A DNA stretch of 64,000 nucleotides from Thermomicrobiales bacterium (GCA_037045155.1 JBAOIG010000003.1:992001-1056000), one strand, 5' to 3'; positions 33,316 through 42,872 are shown, numbered from the stretch's first letter. Numbers and translations: made by a program. Notes: generated by a model from the letters alone, not told the origin.

Positions 33316-34731
33316 CTAGCGCAGGGTGCTGGGAAGAATATTCAGCTCGGCCCGATACTTGGCAACGGTGCGCCGGGCGATGCGCACCCCGCGACGGTTC
33401 AGCAGCTCGACAATGCGCTTGTCTGTGAGTGACTGCTCCTCCGTGCCGACCATCTCCTTGATCATGTCCTTCACGCTCAGCGACGGCGTGAAGAAGTTAC
33501 TGAATGGGATGACCTGGCGAGTCGGAAGCATGACGAACTTGTTTGCGGTCGCGCGGCTAACGGTCGATTCGTGGACGCCGACCTGTTGCGCGACAGTGGC
33601 CCGAGTGAGCGGGTGCAACTGGCGGACACCGGCGCGGAGAAAATCCTCCTGTATCTCTGCGACGCAACGTGAGATACGCCCCAGCGTCTCGTGGCGCTGC
33701 TTGACGTTACCGAGAAACAGTCGCGCCCGGGCGACGTGATCGCGGACATGCGCCCGCGTCGCGGCATCCATGTCGCCCGCCGTCCGATTCGTCTGCGCAA
33801 CGTGTGCCATCCTGTCGTAAATATCGTTGACTCGCAGCCGAGAGTGACGGGATTCGACCACTTCGACGATCAGCTCATTGTCGACGATGCTAATGACGAC
33901 ATCTGGCGCAACGTAGGCGGATTCCACCGGCGATCTCCACTCCTGGGCTTCCTGCCGCTGGAGTGGGAATGGGGTCAGATTACTGCGGATGAAGTCCCGC
34001 GCGTCGTCGACGACCTCGGGCGTCACCCCAAGCTCACGGGCGATCAACCCGAACTTGTGCCCGCCGAGCTCATCGAGATATCGATCGACGATCTGTTCGA
34101 CAGCCATCGGAATCTCGACTCCATTGTCATCGAGGTGGTGAAGTTGGAGGACGAGACACTCGCGCAGATCTCGCGCACCGACGCCAACCGGGGCAAGCGC
34201 CTGCACCGCGGCCAGTGCCCACTCAATATCGGTTGTCTCGACGCCGAACAGCGTCTCGACCATCTCCATGTCGGCATCGATGTAGCCCCGCTCGTCGAGC
34301 GAGTCCAGCAGATAGTTACCGATTCGCAGCAGGTCGTCGCCAAGGAGTGTCGGGAGGTCGAGAGCGATGCGATCGCGGAGACTGACTGCTTCTCCGACGA
34401 GCGTCATCGGATCAAAATCGTCGGAGTCATCCCGGGTGATCGAACTCTGGTAGGCAATCTCCGGGTGGTCCTCCCATGACTCCTGAAACGGCAACTCGGC
34501 ATGGTTGATCATGCAGGTGGCACAGAAGGTTCCTTCGAGAATGCCACCGCATCGCGGACAGATCGCTTCGTCGGAGACCTCGAGCGCAGGATTCGAGTCG
34601 AGCTCCTGGTTGATGACGACTTCCAGCTCCTGGCGGGAGAGGCTCAGAATGTAGTTGGCCTCGATCAGGCTGGGCGACACCCACTGGCGTTGCTCGATAT
34701 TGAGATCGTACCCGGCCTCCATACGCCTCAT
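33316..34731 (-). CDS. rpoN: RNA polymerase sigma-54 factor with an inserted zinc-ribbon motif
   Basis: 471 residues. Region I (LNIEQRQWVSPSLIEANYI) is the activator-responsive N-terminus, the core-binding and HTH regions follow (TVAQQVGVHESTVSRA), and the C-terminal RpoN box ARRTVAKYRAEL is intact. It should direct transcription from -24/-12 promoters with an enhancer-binding ATPase. Unusual: directly after region I comes a C-x2-C-x8-C-x2-C motif (Cys58, 61, 70, 73), a likely zinc ribbon not present in classical sigma-54. The ATG at 34731 follows GAAGGGGG. No enhancer-binding protein gene is in the window. Confidence 0.92.
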   Translation of the reverse strand: MRRMEAGYDLNIEQRQWVSPSLIEANYILSLSRQELEVVINQELDSNPALEVSDEAICPRCGGILEGTFCATCMINHAELPFQESWEDHPEIAYQSSITRDDSDDFDPMTLVGEAVSLRDRIALDLPTLLGDDLLRIGNYLLDSLDERGYIDADMEMVETLFGVETTDIEWALAAVQALAPVGVGARDLRECLVLQLHHLDDNGVEIPMAVEQIVDRYLDELGGHKFGLIARELGVTPEVVDDARDFIRSNLTPFPLQRQEAQEWRSPVESAYVAPDVVISIVDNELIVEVVESRHSRLRVNDIYDRMAHVAQTNRTAGDMDAATRAHVRDHVARARLFLGNVKQRHETLGRISRCVAEIQEDFLRAGVRQLHPLTRATVAQQVGVHESTVSRATANKFVMLPTRQVIPFSNFFTPSLSVKDMIKEMVGTEEQSLTDKRIVELLNRRGVRIARRTVAKYRAELNILPSTLR

Positions 34732-34980
34732 CGCGAATCGCCCCCTTCTCCCACAGTCCCGGCTCATCGCTCTGAACGCGGGCTGTATGGACATCGTATC
34801 ATAGCGCTGGCGCGATTCTTGCTATAGGTAATTCACTCGCTTCATCATCGCTCTGTCAGCGCAGGATGCCGCGCAGGAAACCCCCGAGAACGGGCATAGT
34901 GAGTCGTCTGCTATGATGACTTGACAAGTCAGACGCGCGGGCTGGGCCGGCGCGTCCAGCTCAGTAGTGGATCGAGGAAC

Positions 34981-36129
34981 GTGTTCGGCAGAACGATTCC
35001 GCTTGGCAGCGCGCGTGGAATCCCGATCAGGGTCCATCCGACGTTCCTGATCGTGATGCTCTGGGCGGTCTACCAGTGGGGAATACGCGCGGAAGCCGGC
35101 CCGGCCGGCGTTATCTTCGGGCTCGTGACGCTGCTTTGCGTGTTCGGCTGCGTGCTATTACACGAATTGGCCCACGCAATCGCAGCATTGCGCTACGGAG
35201 TCCGCGTGAGAGACATCACGCTCCTACCGGTCGGTGGGGTCGCGCGAGTCGAATACGCGCCGCTGACTCCCCGATCCGAGACAGTCATCGCGTTGGCCGG
35301 CCCGGCCGTTAATCTGGCGATCGTCATCCTGTTGCTACCAATCGTCATGGTGATCGCGGCGACGCGCCATGTCAGCGATCCCCTTTCACTGGTGCTTCTG
35401 ATCGACGAAATCTCGCCGGCCGGCTTTGTCATCTATATCTGGATCGCCAATATTCTGTTGGCCACATTCAACATGCTGCCAGCGTTCCCGATGGACGGCG
35501 GCCGCGTCCTCCGCGCCATCCTCGCATCGTTTCGAGGTCAACTCCAGGCGACGCGCATCGCGGTGGCAGTCGGTGGCGCCATCGCCATCCTGCTCGCCAC
35601 TGCCGGACTGATGATCGGTGACTATTTCATGCCGATGATCAGCCTGTTCGTGGTCGTCGCCGCGTACATGGAGTTTCGTCACGTCACAACCGAGTCGTCA
35701 CTGCGAGGGCTTCCAGTCGGTCAATATGCGCTGTGGGATGGAGGCGGGATCGGGCCAGACGAGCCATTGGCCCACGCTATCTCCGGTGGGCCGCGCGACC
35801 TCGTCGTCGTCGACGGCGGTGTGGTTGTCGGAATGCTCTGGCGGCGTGACCTGCTGGACAATCTGGCCGGCGGCCACCGTCACCTGAAGGTTGCCGACCT
35901 CATGGACCGCAAGGTCCATGTCGTCGAATCAATGGATTCACTCTACGATGTCCACCTCTGGCTCAACGAGTCCGAGCTGCCAGCAGTGCCGGTCGTCGAA
36001 CAAGGACGCTACCGTGGTGTATTCACTGCTGATCGGTTCTGGCATCTCTACGACCACATTCAGGGTCGCAAATTCGGGCGATATCGGCAGCGCATTCTCA
36101 CGCTGCGGCGTCGGCTGGGGCAGGTCTGA
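34981..36129 (+). CDS. Site-2 protease (M50) with C-terminal CBS domains
   Basis: A 382-residue intramembrane zinc protease. The first half has several membrane segments with LLHELAHAIAA (HExxH zinc site) and NMLPAFPMDGG (third ligand Asp). The second half (from ~residue 230) is a cytosolic CBS pair, probably sensing an adenine nucleotide. Such proteins cleave membrane-bound regulators such as anti-sigma factors. The GTG at 34981 is favoured because GAGGA lies just upstream; a TTG 20 codons earlier keeps the frame open. It is divergent from rpoN, but no direct link is shown. Confidence 0.85.
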   Translation: MFGRTIPLGSARGIPIRVHPTFLIVMLWAVYQWGIRAEAGPAGVIFGLVTLLCVFGCVLLHELAHAIAALRYGVRVRDITLLPVGGVARVEYAPLTPRSETVIALAGPAVNLAIVILLLPIVMVIAATRHVSDPLSLVLLIDEISPAGFVIYIWIANILLATFNMLPAFPMDGGRVLRAILASFRGQLQATRIAVAVGGAIAILLATAGLMIGDYFMPMISLFVVVAAYMEFRHVTTESSLRGLPVGQYALWDGGGIGPDEPLAHAISGGPRDLVVVDGGVVVGMLWRRDLLDNLAGGHRHLKVADLMDRKVHVVESMDSLYDVHLWLNESELPAVPVVEQGRYRGVFTADRFWHLYDHIQGRKFGRYRQRILTLRRRLGQV

Positions 36130-36272
36130 CGGCACAGCGCAGGCGACTGGATCCGTGAGACGGCAATGAGACTCAGTTGCAGGAGACAATCATTCGCGCT
36201 TGCCCACCCGAACGAACAGGTGTACGATTCGACGAGCACCATCCTGGCGGGATCGCGAAAGGACGCCGCCGC

Positions 36273-36746
36273 ATGAAGATTTCCACACGTGGAGAATACG
36301 GGCTGCGGGCAATGGTCGCCCTTGCACGGTCGTACGGCAGCGGGCCGAACGCGCTAGCCTCCGTCGCACACGATTCCGCCGTGCCGCCAGCCTACCTCGA
36401 ACAGTTGCTCGGCATGCTTCGTCGGGCCGGCCTTGTTGCTTCAACTCGCGGCGCGCACGGTGGTTATGCGCTCGCGCAGCCCCCGGAAGCAATCCGAATC
36501 GGCGATATCTACCGCGTGCTCGAAGGTCCGATCGCGCCGATGGAATGCGTGTCCGAAGTCGAGCCGGACGAGCAATGCCCATTGATCGATGGCTGCGCGA
36601 CACGAGTCGTCTGGCTCAAGGTGCGAGACAACATCATCGACGCACTGGACTCGACGACGCTGGCCGATCTGACCGCGCCTCACGCCGTCCGATCTTCGGA
36701 GTCGGTCACAGCCGACGTAGATGCCACCAGTCACGTCCCCGCCTGA
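36273..36746 (+). CDS. Rrf2 family transcriptional regulator (IscR-like)
   Basis: 157 residues. It starts MKISTRGEYGLRAMV, the winged-helix opening typical of Rrf2 proteins, followed by the recognition region PAYLEQLLGMLRRAGLV and STRGAHGGYALA. Three cysteines lie in the C-terminal half (MECVSEV, EQCPLIDGC; spacing C-x9-C-x5-C) and could hold an Fe-S cluster as in IscR/RsrR, though the first spacing is longer than usual. AAAGGA precedes the ATG. It is directly upstream of a cysteine desulfurase, as IscR is, so it probably regulates Fe-S assembly. Confidence 0.88.
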   Translation: MKISTRGEYGLRAMVALARSYGSGPNALASVAHDSAVPPAYLEQLLGMLRRAGLVASTRGAHGGYALAQPPEAIRIGDIYRVLEGPIAPMECVSEVEPDEQCPLIDGCATRVVWLKVRDNIIDALDSTTLADLTAPHAVRSSESVTADVDATSHVPA

Positions 36747-36783
36747 CAACGTTCGATCCACCGTTGAACAGCCGATAAGGAAT

Positions 36784-37962
36784 ATGCCGGTGGAGCGCGC
36801 CGACATTTACCTTGACCATGCCGCCACGACCCCGGTCGATCAGCGCGTGCTCGAGGCGATGATCCCGTTCTTCAACAGTCGATTCGGTAATCCGTCCAGC
36901 CCATATGCGCTCGGAAGGGACGCCCGCGCTGCGGTCGATTGGGCACGTGGTACATTGGCGGCCATCATCAACTGCGCGCCGTCGGAGCTGATTATGACCA
37001 GCGGCGCGACGGAATCAGACAACATCGCCGTCAAGGGTGTTGCCTGGCGGAGTCGCGACATTCAGCCACAACGTAATCGAATCCTCGTGTCCGCGATCGA
37101 ACACCATGCCGTCCTCCATGCCGCAGATGCGATGAGCGCGCATGGCTTCGTGGTCGATGTCGTCCAACCCGATTCTGAGGGCATCGTTCAACCCGAGGCG
37201 GTCGCAGAGATGCTCTCGCCGGAGACATGCCTCGTCTCTATCATGCTGGCGAACAACGAGATTGGCACGATCCAGCCGGTTCGCGAGATCGCGACGATCG
37301 TGCGGGAGGCCGGCGCCGTGATGCACACGGACGCGGTGCAAGCCGCTGGCGCCGAGCGGCTTGACGTGGAGAGCCTCGGCGTCGATCTTCTCTCATTGAG
37401 CGCGCACAAGTTCTACGGCCCGAAGGGGACGGGTCTACTCTATTGCCGCCGAGGAACACCGATCGTCTGGCAACAGCACGGCGGCGCACAAGAGGGATCC
37501 CGCCGGGCCGGAACCGAAAATACGCCCGGTATCGTTGGCATGGCAGTCGCCTTGCTTCTCGCCACCGAGGAGATGGATGCCCGAAACGCACATTGCGCGG
37601 CGCTGCGAGACCGGCTGGTCGAGGGCATCCTCGAACGGGTGCCGGATGCGCGACTGAATGGCCACGCCGCCTTGCGGCTGCCGAACAATGCCAATCTGAC
37701 GTTCGCTGGCGTGGATGGCGAGGCGCTCGTGCTCAGTCTCGACCTCGCCGGCATCGCTGTGTCGAGCGGCTCGGCCTGCACAACCGGCTCTACCGAGCCA
37801 TCCCACGTCATCACCGCGCTCGGCGTCAGTCAGAATCTCGCAGGCGGCTCGCTCCGGCTGACCGTTGGCAAGGACAACACTATCGCAGAGATCGACGCGG
37901 CCATCGTCGCGATCGCCGAGACTGTCGCCCGTGTACGCGAAATCACGAGCATCACAGATTGA
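36784..37962 (+). CDS. nifS: Cysteine desulfurase (NifS/IscS type)
   Basis: A 392-residue PLP enzyme converting cysteine to alanine and protein-bound persulfide for Fe-S clusters or thiolation. It begins with IYLDHAATTPVD, has TSGATESDN, the lysine motif SLSAHKFYGPKG and the cysteine loop SSGSACTTGSTEPSH (group I). ATG at 36784 or GTG at 36790 (better spaced from AAGGA). It lies 37 bases after the Rrf2 gene. Its stop overlaps the end of the convergent scpB gene by 11 bases. No IscU-type scaffold follows. Confidence 0.92.
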   Translation: MPVERADIYLDHAATTPVDQRVLEAMIPFFNSRFGNPSSPYALGRDARAAVDWARGTLAAIINCAPSELIMTSGATESDNIAVKGVAWRSRDIQPQRNRILVSAIEHHAVLHAADAMSAHGFVVDVVQPDSEGIVQPEAVAEMLSPETCLVSIMLANNEIGTIQPVREIATIVREAGAVMHTDAVQAAGAERLDVESLGVDLLSLSAHKFYGPKGTGLLYCRRGTPIVWQQHGGAQEGSRRAGTENTPGIVGMAVALLLATEEMDARNAHCAALRDRLVEGILERVPDARLNGHAALRLPNNANLTFAGVDGEALVLSLDLAGIAVSSGSACTTGSTEPSHVITALGVSQNLAGGSLRLTVGKDNTIAEIDAAIVAIAETVARVREITSITD

Positions 37963-38530
37963 TTCCCGTCGTGTCGCCGGCCTGTGTCTCCTCGAGCGGC
38001 GGCAAATCCTCTAGCGATGTCATCCCGAAAAACCGCAGGAAGGCCCCGGTCGTTCCATATTCCACGGGATTGCCGGGTCCAGGCCGACGCCCACGCGCCT
38101 CAACCAGCTCTCTCGCAACAAGCGTCGCCAGAACTCCACTGGAATCAACCCCACGAATCGCCTCGATCTCGGGTCTGATGACTGGTTGTCGGTAGGCGAC
38201 AATTGCCAGCGTCTCCAGAGCAGCGCTGGACAGCTTCACCTGTCGCTCGATGCCGAGCAACCGCTCAACTGCCCGGCCGTATCGCGCAACGGTAACCAGC
38301 TGAACGCGATCGCCGTTGCGCTGAAGCGCGATGCCGCGAGGGTGGGCGCGGAGTTCTTCTTCGAGTGCGCTCAGCGCGCGACGAACGTCACTCTGGCCCC
38401 ACTCCAACGCTGCGGCAAGCGTTGGCACGTCCTCGGAGCCGCCAGAGGCGAACAACAACGCCTCCAACGCTGGAACGGCCTCTTCGATTGGAACAATCTC
38501 CAGCGACAGCTGGCGATCGGCGTCAACCAT
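37952..38530 (-). CDS. scpB: Segregation and condensation protein B
   Basis: A 192-residue ScpB with two winged-helix domains (PALEALLFASGG at the start; LSSAALETLAIVAYRQPVIRPEI in the middle, the family hallmark). It binds ScpA and SMC to organise the chromosome. The ATG at 38530 overlaps the scpA stop by eight bases, the usual coupling. The C-terminus overlaps the convergent cysteine desulfurase gene. Confidence 0.92.
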   Translation of the reverse strand: MVDADRQLSLEIVPIEEAVPALEALLFASGGSEDVPTLAAALEWGQSDVRRALSALEEELRAHPRGIALQRNGDRVQLVTVARYGRAVERLLGIERQVKLSSAALETLAIVAYRQPVIRPEIEAIRGVDSSGVLATLVARELVEARGRRPGPGNPVEYGTTGAFLRFFGMTSLEDLPPLEETQAGDTTGINL

Positions 38531-39272
38531 CCGTGGCCTGCGATTCCAACGCCGATGGAACCACGTGGATGTCGGAGAACAGCCCATCCTGATGCACATC
38601 AACCACTCCGCGACGCCAGAGCGTTAGCAGTGCGATGAATCCGACGACTGTCTCGTCACGATCGCGCGGTTCGACAAGGTCGTGGAAGCGTTGAGGATGG
38701 CGAAACCGCGCCACTCGGCCGGCGATTCGATTCAGCATCTCGTCAAGCGAGATCACCCGCCTCAACGGGATCGCTTCCGCCTCGTCCCGGACACGAGCCA
38801 GCGTTCGCAGCAACGCGCGTCGCAGATGCCCGACGGGAGGAGCAACCAGCACCAGACGGGTCGGAAGGATCGCGGCGAATGGCGGGCGCCCGAACGATCG
38901 CCAACCCTGCTCTTCCGTCGCTCGCAATGTCGCCGCCACGAGCTTGAGCTGCTGGTACTCGCGGAGCTGTCGCGCGAGGTCATCGAGGTCCTGCTCCTCG
39001 TCGGTCACTGCCGGCCGTGGGAGCATCGCTCTCGACTTCAGCACGAGTAGCCTCGTCGCAATTCCCACGAACTCCGCCAGCAGTACAGCAGGCGGGTTAT
39101 TCATCGCCTCGATATAGGCGATGAATCCATCGGTGACCGAAACCAGCGAGAGATCGGAGATGTCCATCCGCTCGCGCTCGATCAGCGTCAACAACACGTC
39201 CAGCGGCCCCTCATAGCTCGGCAACCGCAACTGGTAACCAATCAGCAAACCATCGCCCCTGGCAGCGCTCAT
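38523..39272 (-). CDS. scpA: Segregation and condensation protein A
   Basis: A 249-residue kleisin that bridges SMC heads. The start (YQLRLPSYEGPLDVLLTLIERERMDISD, in the 5' third) is diagnostic, and the C-terminal winged helix (TVVGFIALLTLWRRGVV) is present. The ATG at 39272 follows AAGGGAG and overlaps the HD gene stop by four bases (ATGA). It is part of an M50-HD-scpA-scpB operon. Confidence 0.92.
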   Translation of the reverse strand: MSAARGDGLLIGYQLRLPSYEGPLDVLLTLIERERMDISDLSLVSVTDGFIAYIEAMNNPPAVLLAEFVGIATRLLVLKSRAMLPRPAVTDEEQDLDDLARQLREYQQLKLVAATLRATEEQGWRSFGRPPFAAILPTRLVLVAPPVGHLRRALLRTLARVRDEAEAIPLRRVISLDEMLNRIAGRVARFRHPQRFHDLVEPRDRDETVVGFIALLTLWRRGVVDVHQDGLFSDIHVVPSALESQATDG

Positions 39273-39838
39273 ACGACGCTCCCTTCGTCGGCCCGTCGCA
39301 GAGCGGATAGTCCAGTGTCGTCGGCAGCGCCACCGGCGCCATCGTGCCACCGGATCAGCTCGCACACCCGCCGGTTCGCGCCAGCCTCGTGTGCCAGCGC
39401 AGCGCCTTCTTTCGCGTGGTGGATGGAAAGCCAGACTCCACGCCGCAGCCAGCGGCCGTGCTCGCGCGCAACTCGGCCGAGCAGAGCCGGCATCCAGCGC
39501 TCACCGAGGACGTAGATAACTCGGTGCGCCAACCAGACACGCCCGCGATCGTTGGCCTTGCCGACATCGTGCAGAAGCGCCGCCCTGAGGACATCCTGGT
39601 CACCACATCCGCCAGCCACCAACGTGTCGTAAACGGCCAGGTGGTGCGCACGGTCGAAGCTCGAAAGCCGAGCCAGTAACGTCCACTGCCGCTCGTCGAC
39701 GACGAGCGAGCACAGTCGTGCATCGACTTCGCGATCCGGCCGGATTGTGAGTGCCGTGAGTCCCTGCCTGAAGCGTCTAATCGCCGCAACGTGGGCGGCG
39801 TCGCGCCAGGGCCATCTCGCTGGTCGAATGTCACTCAC
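39269..39838 (-). CDS. HD domain phosphohydrolase-like protein
   Basis: 189 residues with the HD metal motif: FDRAHHLAVYDTL supplies the first His and LLHDVGK the His-Asp pair; later His residues (SIHHAKEG) fit the rest of the site. The substrate is unknown, but family members hydrolyse nucleotides or small phosphoesters. It starts with a GTG overlapping the M50 protease stop by four bases (GTGA), so it is coupled to that gene. Confidence 0.8.
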   Translation of the reverse strand: MSDIRPARWPWRDAAHVAAIRRFRQGLTALTIRPDREVDARLCSLVVDERQWTLLARLSSFDRAHHLAVYDTLVAGGCGDQDVLRAALLHDVGKANDRGRVWLAHRVIYVLGERWMPALLGRVAREHGRWLRRGVWLSIHHAKEGAALAHEAGANRRVCELIRWHDGAGGAADDTGLSALRRADEGSVV

Positions 39839-40485
39839 AACGGCAGCGACCCAACGATCACGGTATGCAGAAGATCGAAGACGGGGGCATACATCGCGCC
39901 GATCACCTCGGCGCCAGCGCGACCGCCGATGATGACAACGGCGAACAACACCACAAATCCGTATCGTTCCATCGGCGCCGTGAACTGATACCAGAACGGG
40001 GGAAGAATCCCGTTCAGGATCTTCAGACCATCGAGCGGCGGTATCGGGATCATGTTGAACGCCGCCAGGAGCAGATTAACGAAGATCATCTGGGTAACAA
40101 GGACATCGGCGAAGCCAACCGGCTGGGTACTCAGCAGCCGGAGCGGCAACACAAACAGGATCGCCAGCACGACATTCGAAAGCGGGCCCGCCAGCGCCGT
40201 CAACGCCATCCCACGATGACCCCAGCGCAGCAGATTCGGATTGACTGGCACAGGCCGACCCCAGCCAAACGCCGGCCAGCCAATCGCAATCATCATCAAC
40301 CCGATGAACCCGATCGGCTCGAAGTGCGCAATCGGGTTGAGTGTGATGCGGCCCATGCGCGCGGCCGTCGGGTCGCCAAGCTGGTAAGCAGACCAGGCAT
40401 GACAGAACTCATGGATTGTGACTGCGACGACGAACGCGATAACCCTCGCGAGAATCACGTCGCCCGGCAGAGTCGTGCCGAACAT
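39835..40485 (-). CDS. Site-2 protease family (M50) membrane peptidase
   Basis: 216 residues, short form with about five membrane segments. The zinc site is TIHEFCHAW (HExxH) and the third ligand motif is NMIPIPPLDG. GGAGG precedes the ATG. It is common directly upstream of scpA in Gram-positive bacteria and Chloroflexota, often annotated as a putative Zn protease. First gene of the operon. Confidence 0.88.
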   Translation of the reverse strand: MFGTTLPGDVILARVIAFVVAVTIHEFCHAWSAYQLGDPTAARMGRITLNPIAHFEPIGFIGLMMIAIGWPAFGWGRPVPVNPNLLRWGHRGMALTALAGPLSNVVLAILFVLPLRLLSTQPVGFADVLVTQMIFVNLLLAAFNMIPIPPLDGLKILNGILPPFWYQFTAPMERYGFVVLFAVVIIGGRAGAEVIGAMYAPVFDLLHTVIVGSLPL

Positions 40486-40550
40486 GACCTGGTGCCTCCA
40501 GCCTCACGGACGATCGTGCGCCATTCCGAGTAAACACCAGACATGACGAC

Positions 40551-40579
40551 GAGTGCCACGGTTCTTCTCCGTGGCACTC
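40551..40579 (-). terminator. Hairpin after the orphan Dpp/Opp ATPase pair
   Basis: A perfect 11-bp stem (GAGTGCCACGG / CCGTGGCACTC) with a 7-base loop. On the minus strand it lies 25 bases after the stop of the ATPase gene and before the M50 gene start. The sequence after it (GTCGTCATGTC) has few T, so termination strength is uncertain. Confidence 0.6.
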
Positions 40580-40603
40580 AGTCGTTGTCGCTGGTTGCGG
40601 CTG

Positions 40604-41659
40604 CTAGGCGCTAGCGCCAGTCGCCTGATCGGCGCCAGACCCTGGGTAGAGATGGCAGGCAACAAAGTGCCCGTTCCCCTGGTCAGAAACGAGCGGATCG
40701 ATCTCTCGGCACACCGGCATCGCGTACGGGCAACGGGTATGGAAGTGGCAGCCAGATGGCGGATTGATCGGGCTTGGCACATCTCCCGTGAGGATGATGC
40801 GCTCGCGACGCCTCTCGACGACCGGGTCGGGAATCGGCACAGCCGAGAGGAGTGCCTTCGTATACGGGTGAAGCGGATCCTCGTAGAGCGCGGCTCGGTC
40901 GGCAAGCTCAACGATTTTGCCGAGATACATCACCGCGATACGGTCTGAGATGTGCTTCACGACAGACAGATCGTGGGCGATGAACAGATACGTCAGGTTG
41001 AACTGCGACTGGAGATCCTCCATGAGGTTGACGATCTGTGCCTGGATCGACACGTCGAGCGCCGAGACAGGCTCGTCGGCGACGATGAAGTCCGGGCTTG
41101 CCGCCAGCGCCCGTGCGACGCCGATCCGCTGCCGCTGCCCACCCGAGAATTCGTGCGGGTAGCGGTTTGCGAAGTACGGGTTCAGGCCGACTGTTTCCAG
41201 CAGCTCCTGAACGCGTCGGTTTCGCTCCTCGCGCGCGACGAGATTGTGAATCTGCATCGGCTCGGAGATGATCGATCCAACTGTCATGCGGGGGTTAAGC
41301 GATGCATACGGATCCTGGAAGATCATCTGCAGGTGGCGACGCATCTTCCGCATCTCGCCACTGTCGAGCTTCGTCAGATCTCGACCCTGATAGAGGACCT
41401 CGCCAGATGTTGGCTTGTAGAGCTGGAGGATCGCGCGTCCGGTCGTGCTCTTGCCGCAACCCGACTCGCCGACGAGGCCGAGCGTCTCACCCTTGCGGAC
41501 TGAGAACGACACGCCATCGACCGCCCGCACTGCGCCAACCTTGCGTTGAAAGATAATGCCCTGGGTCAGCGGAAAGTGCATGAAGAGGTTCTTGACATCG
41601 AGCAGAACCTCCTGATCCTTCACGTCCGCGTTCGCCTGCTCTGGTGCCTGCGTTGCCAT
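40604..41659 (-). CDS. Peptide/nickel ABC transporter ATPase (DppF/OppF type), orphan set
   Basis: A 351-residue ATPase: Walker A GESGCGKST, signature SGGQRQRIG, Walker B IVADEP, then the C-terminal oligopeptide-transporter extension with Cys-rich CHFHTRCPYAMPVC. The ATG at 41659 overlaps the stop of the DppD-type gene by one base. With its partner it energises import of peptides or similar solutes, but no permease or binding protein is adjacent; it may pair with permeases elsewhere. Confidence 0.9.
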   Translation of the reverse strand: MATQAPEQANADVKDQEVLLDVKNLFMHFPLTQGIIFQRKVGAVRAVDGVSFSVRKGETLGLVGESGCGKSTTGRAILQLYKPTSGEVLYQGRDLTKLDSGEMRKMRRHLQMIFQDPYASLNPRMTVGSIISEPMQIHNLVAREERNRRVQELLETVGLNPYFANRYPHEFSGGQRQRIGVARALAASPDFIVADEPVSALDVSIQAQIVNLMEDLQSQFNLTYLFIAHDLSVVKHISDRIAVMYLGKIVELADRAALYEDPLHPYTKALLSAVPIPDPVVERRRERIILTGDVPSPINPPSGCHFHTRCPYAMPVCREIDPLVSDQGNGHFVACHLYPGSGADQATGASA

Positions 41660-42654
41660 TATGTTCGCGGTCCTTCCTTGCTGACTTCCTCCCAGAACCA
41701 GCACGCAACCCTGTGGTCCGCGTTCACGTTCGTGAGCAACGGGTTCTGCTGTCCACATTTTTCGCGAGCATAGTCACAGCGCGGCATGAAGGGGCACATG
41801 TCGGGAAGATCGATCAAGTCGGGCGGGAGACCCCGAATCGGCTCCAGCTTTTCCCTGCGCGTGGAGTCCAGACGTGGGATCGAGTTGAGCAAGCCGACCG
41901 TGTACGGGTGCCGCGGGTTCGCGAACAGCTCCTCGGTCGATGCCGTCTCGACGATATGACCTGCGTACATCACCTGGATGCGGTCGGACATGCCGGCCAC
42001 AACTCCGAGGTCGTGGGTGATCAGCATGAGTGCTGTATCGTGCTCGGCCTGCAGGTTGCGCATCAGGTCGAGGATCTGCGCCTGAATCGTCACGTCGAGA
42101 GCCGTCGTCGGCTCGTCGGCGATCAGCATCTTCGGGTTGCATGACAGCGCCATCGCGATCATCACACGCTGACGCATACCACCAGAGAACTGGTGAGGAT
42201 ATTGATCGACGCGCTGCTCGGCATTCGGGATACCGACCATCTTGAGGAGCTCGATCGCGCGGTTGCGCGCCTGCCCCCTGCTCATGCCCATGTGCAGCTC
42301 GAGCGACTCGCTGATCTGGCGATTGATCGAGAGCACCGGGTTGAGCGATGTCATCGGATCCTGGAAGATCATTGCGATCTTGTTGCCCCGGACGTGACGC
42401 ATCTCCTCGTCGCTCATGCCGAGGATATCTTCGCCCTCAAACATGATCGACCCGTTAGCGATCTTGCCAGGCGGGCTTGGAATCAGACGCATCAGCGACA
42501 TCGCGGTGATGCTCTTTCCGCAGCCCGATTCGCCCACGACGCCAAGCGTCTCACCAGGCATGATCTCGAACGACACGTCATCGACGGCTCTGACAACGCC
42601 GTCCTGCGTGTGGAACTGGGTCATCAGGTTTTTCACCTGGAGTAACGGTTCCAT
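41659..42654 (-). CDS. Peptide/nickel ABC transporter ATPase (DppD/OppD type), orphan set
   Basis: A 331-residue ATPase: Walker A GESGCGKSI, Q-loop FQDPMTSLNP, signature SGGMRQRVM, Walker B LIADEPTTALD, and the C-terminal Cys motif CPFMPRCDYAREKC that may hold an Fe-S cluster. First gene of a two-gene unit with a promoter about 190 bases upstream. The 271-base gap 42655-42925 holds that promoter and leader and no gene. Confidence 0.9.
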   Translation of the reverse strand: MEPLLQVKNLMTQFHTQDGVVRAVDDVSFEIMPGETLGVVGESGCGKSITAMSLMRLIPSPPGKIANGSIMFEGEDILGMSDEEMRHVRGNKIAMIFQDPMTSLNPVLSINRQISESLELHMGMSRGQARNRAIELLKMVGIPNAEQRVDQYPHQFSGGMRQRVMIAMALSCNPKMLIADEPTTALDVTIQAQILDLMRNLQAEHDTALMLITHDLGVVAGMSDRIQVMYAGHIVETASTEELFANPRHPYTVGLLNSIPRLDSTRREKLEPIRGLPPDLIDLPDMCPFMPRCDYAREKCGQQNPLLTNVNADHRVACWFWEEVSKEGPRT

Positions 42655-42842
42655 CGTTGCCCCTTCGCCTCCCGCCCTACACGTCGAGGGTGATTGTGCG
42701 ACCTGCCACCAACCAACCGAATGTTACTCAACTCGTCACCACCGCGATGGCTATGCCTGCATGTGGCGACTCGTTGCAGCGCGACCACCGGTAGCGCCGA
42801 CTGCGTATTATCCGGATATCGTTCTGTGCTGGCCTCTGGCGC

Positions 42843-42872
42843 AGTATAGCACGGTCCCAAAAAGGCCAGCAA
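42843..42872 (-). promoter_or_regulatory. Candidate sigma-70 promoter of the orphan ATPase pair
   Basis: On the minus strand: TTGCTG (42872-42867), an 18-base spacer, TATACT (42848-42843). The -10 differs from consensus at one base. It leaves a leader of about 180 bases before the DppD-type gene. Confidence 0.6.
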
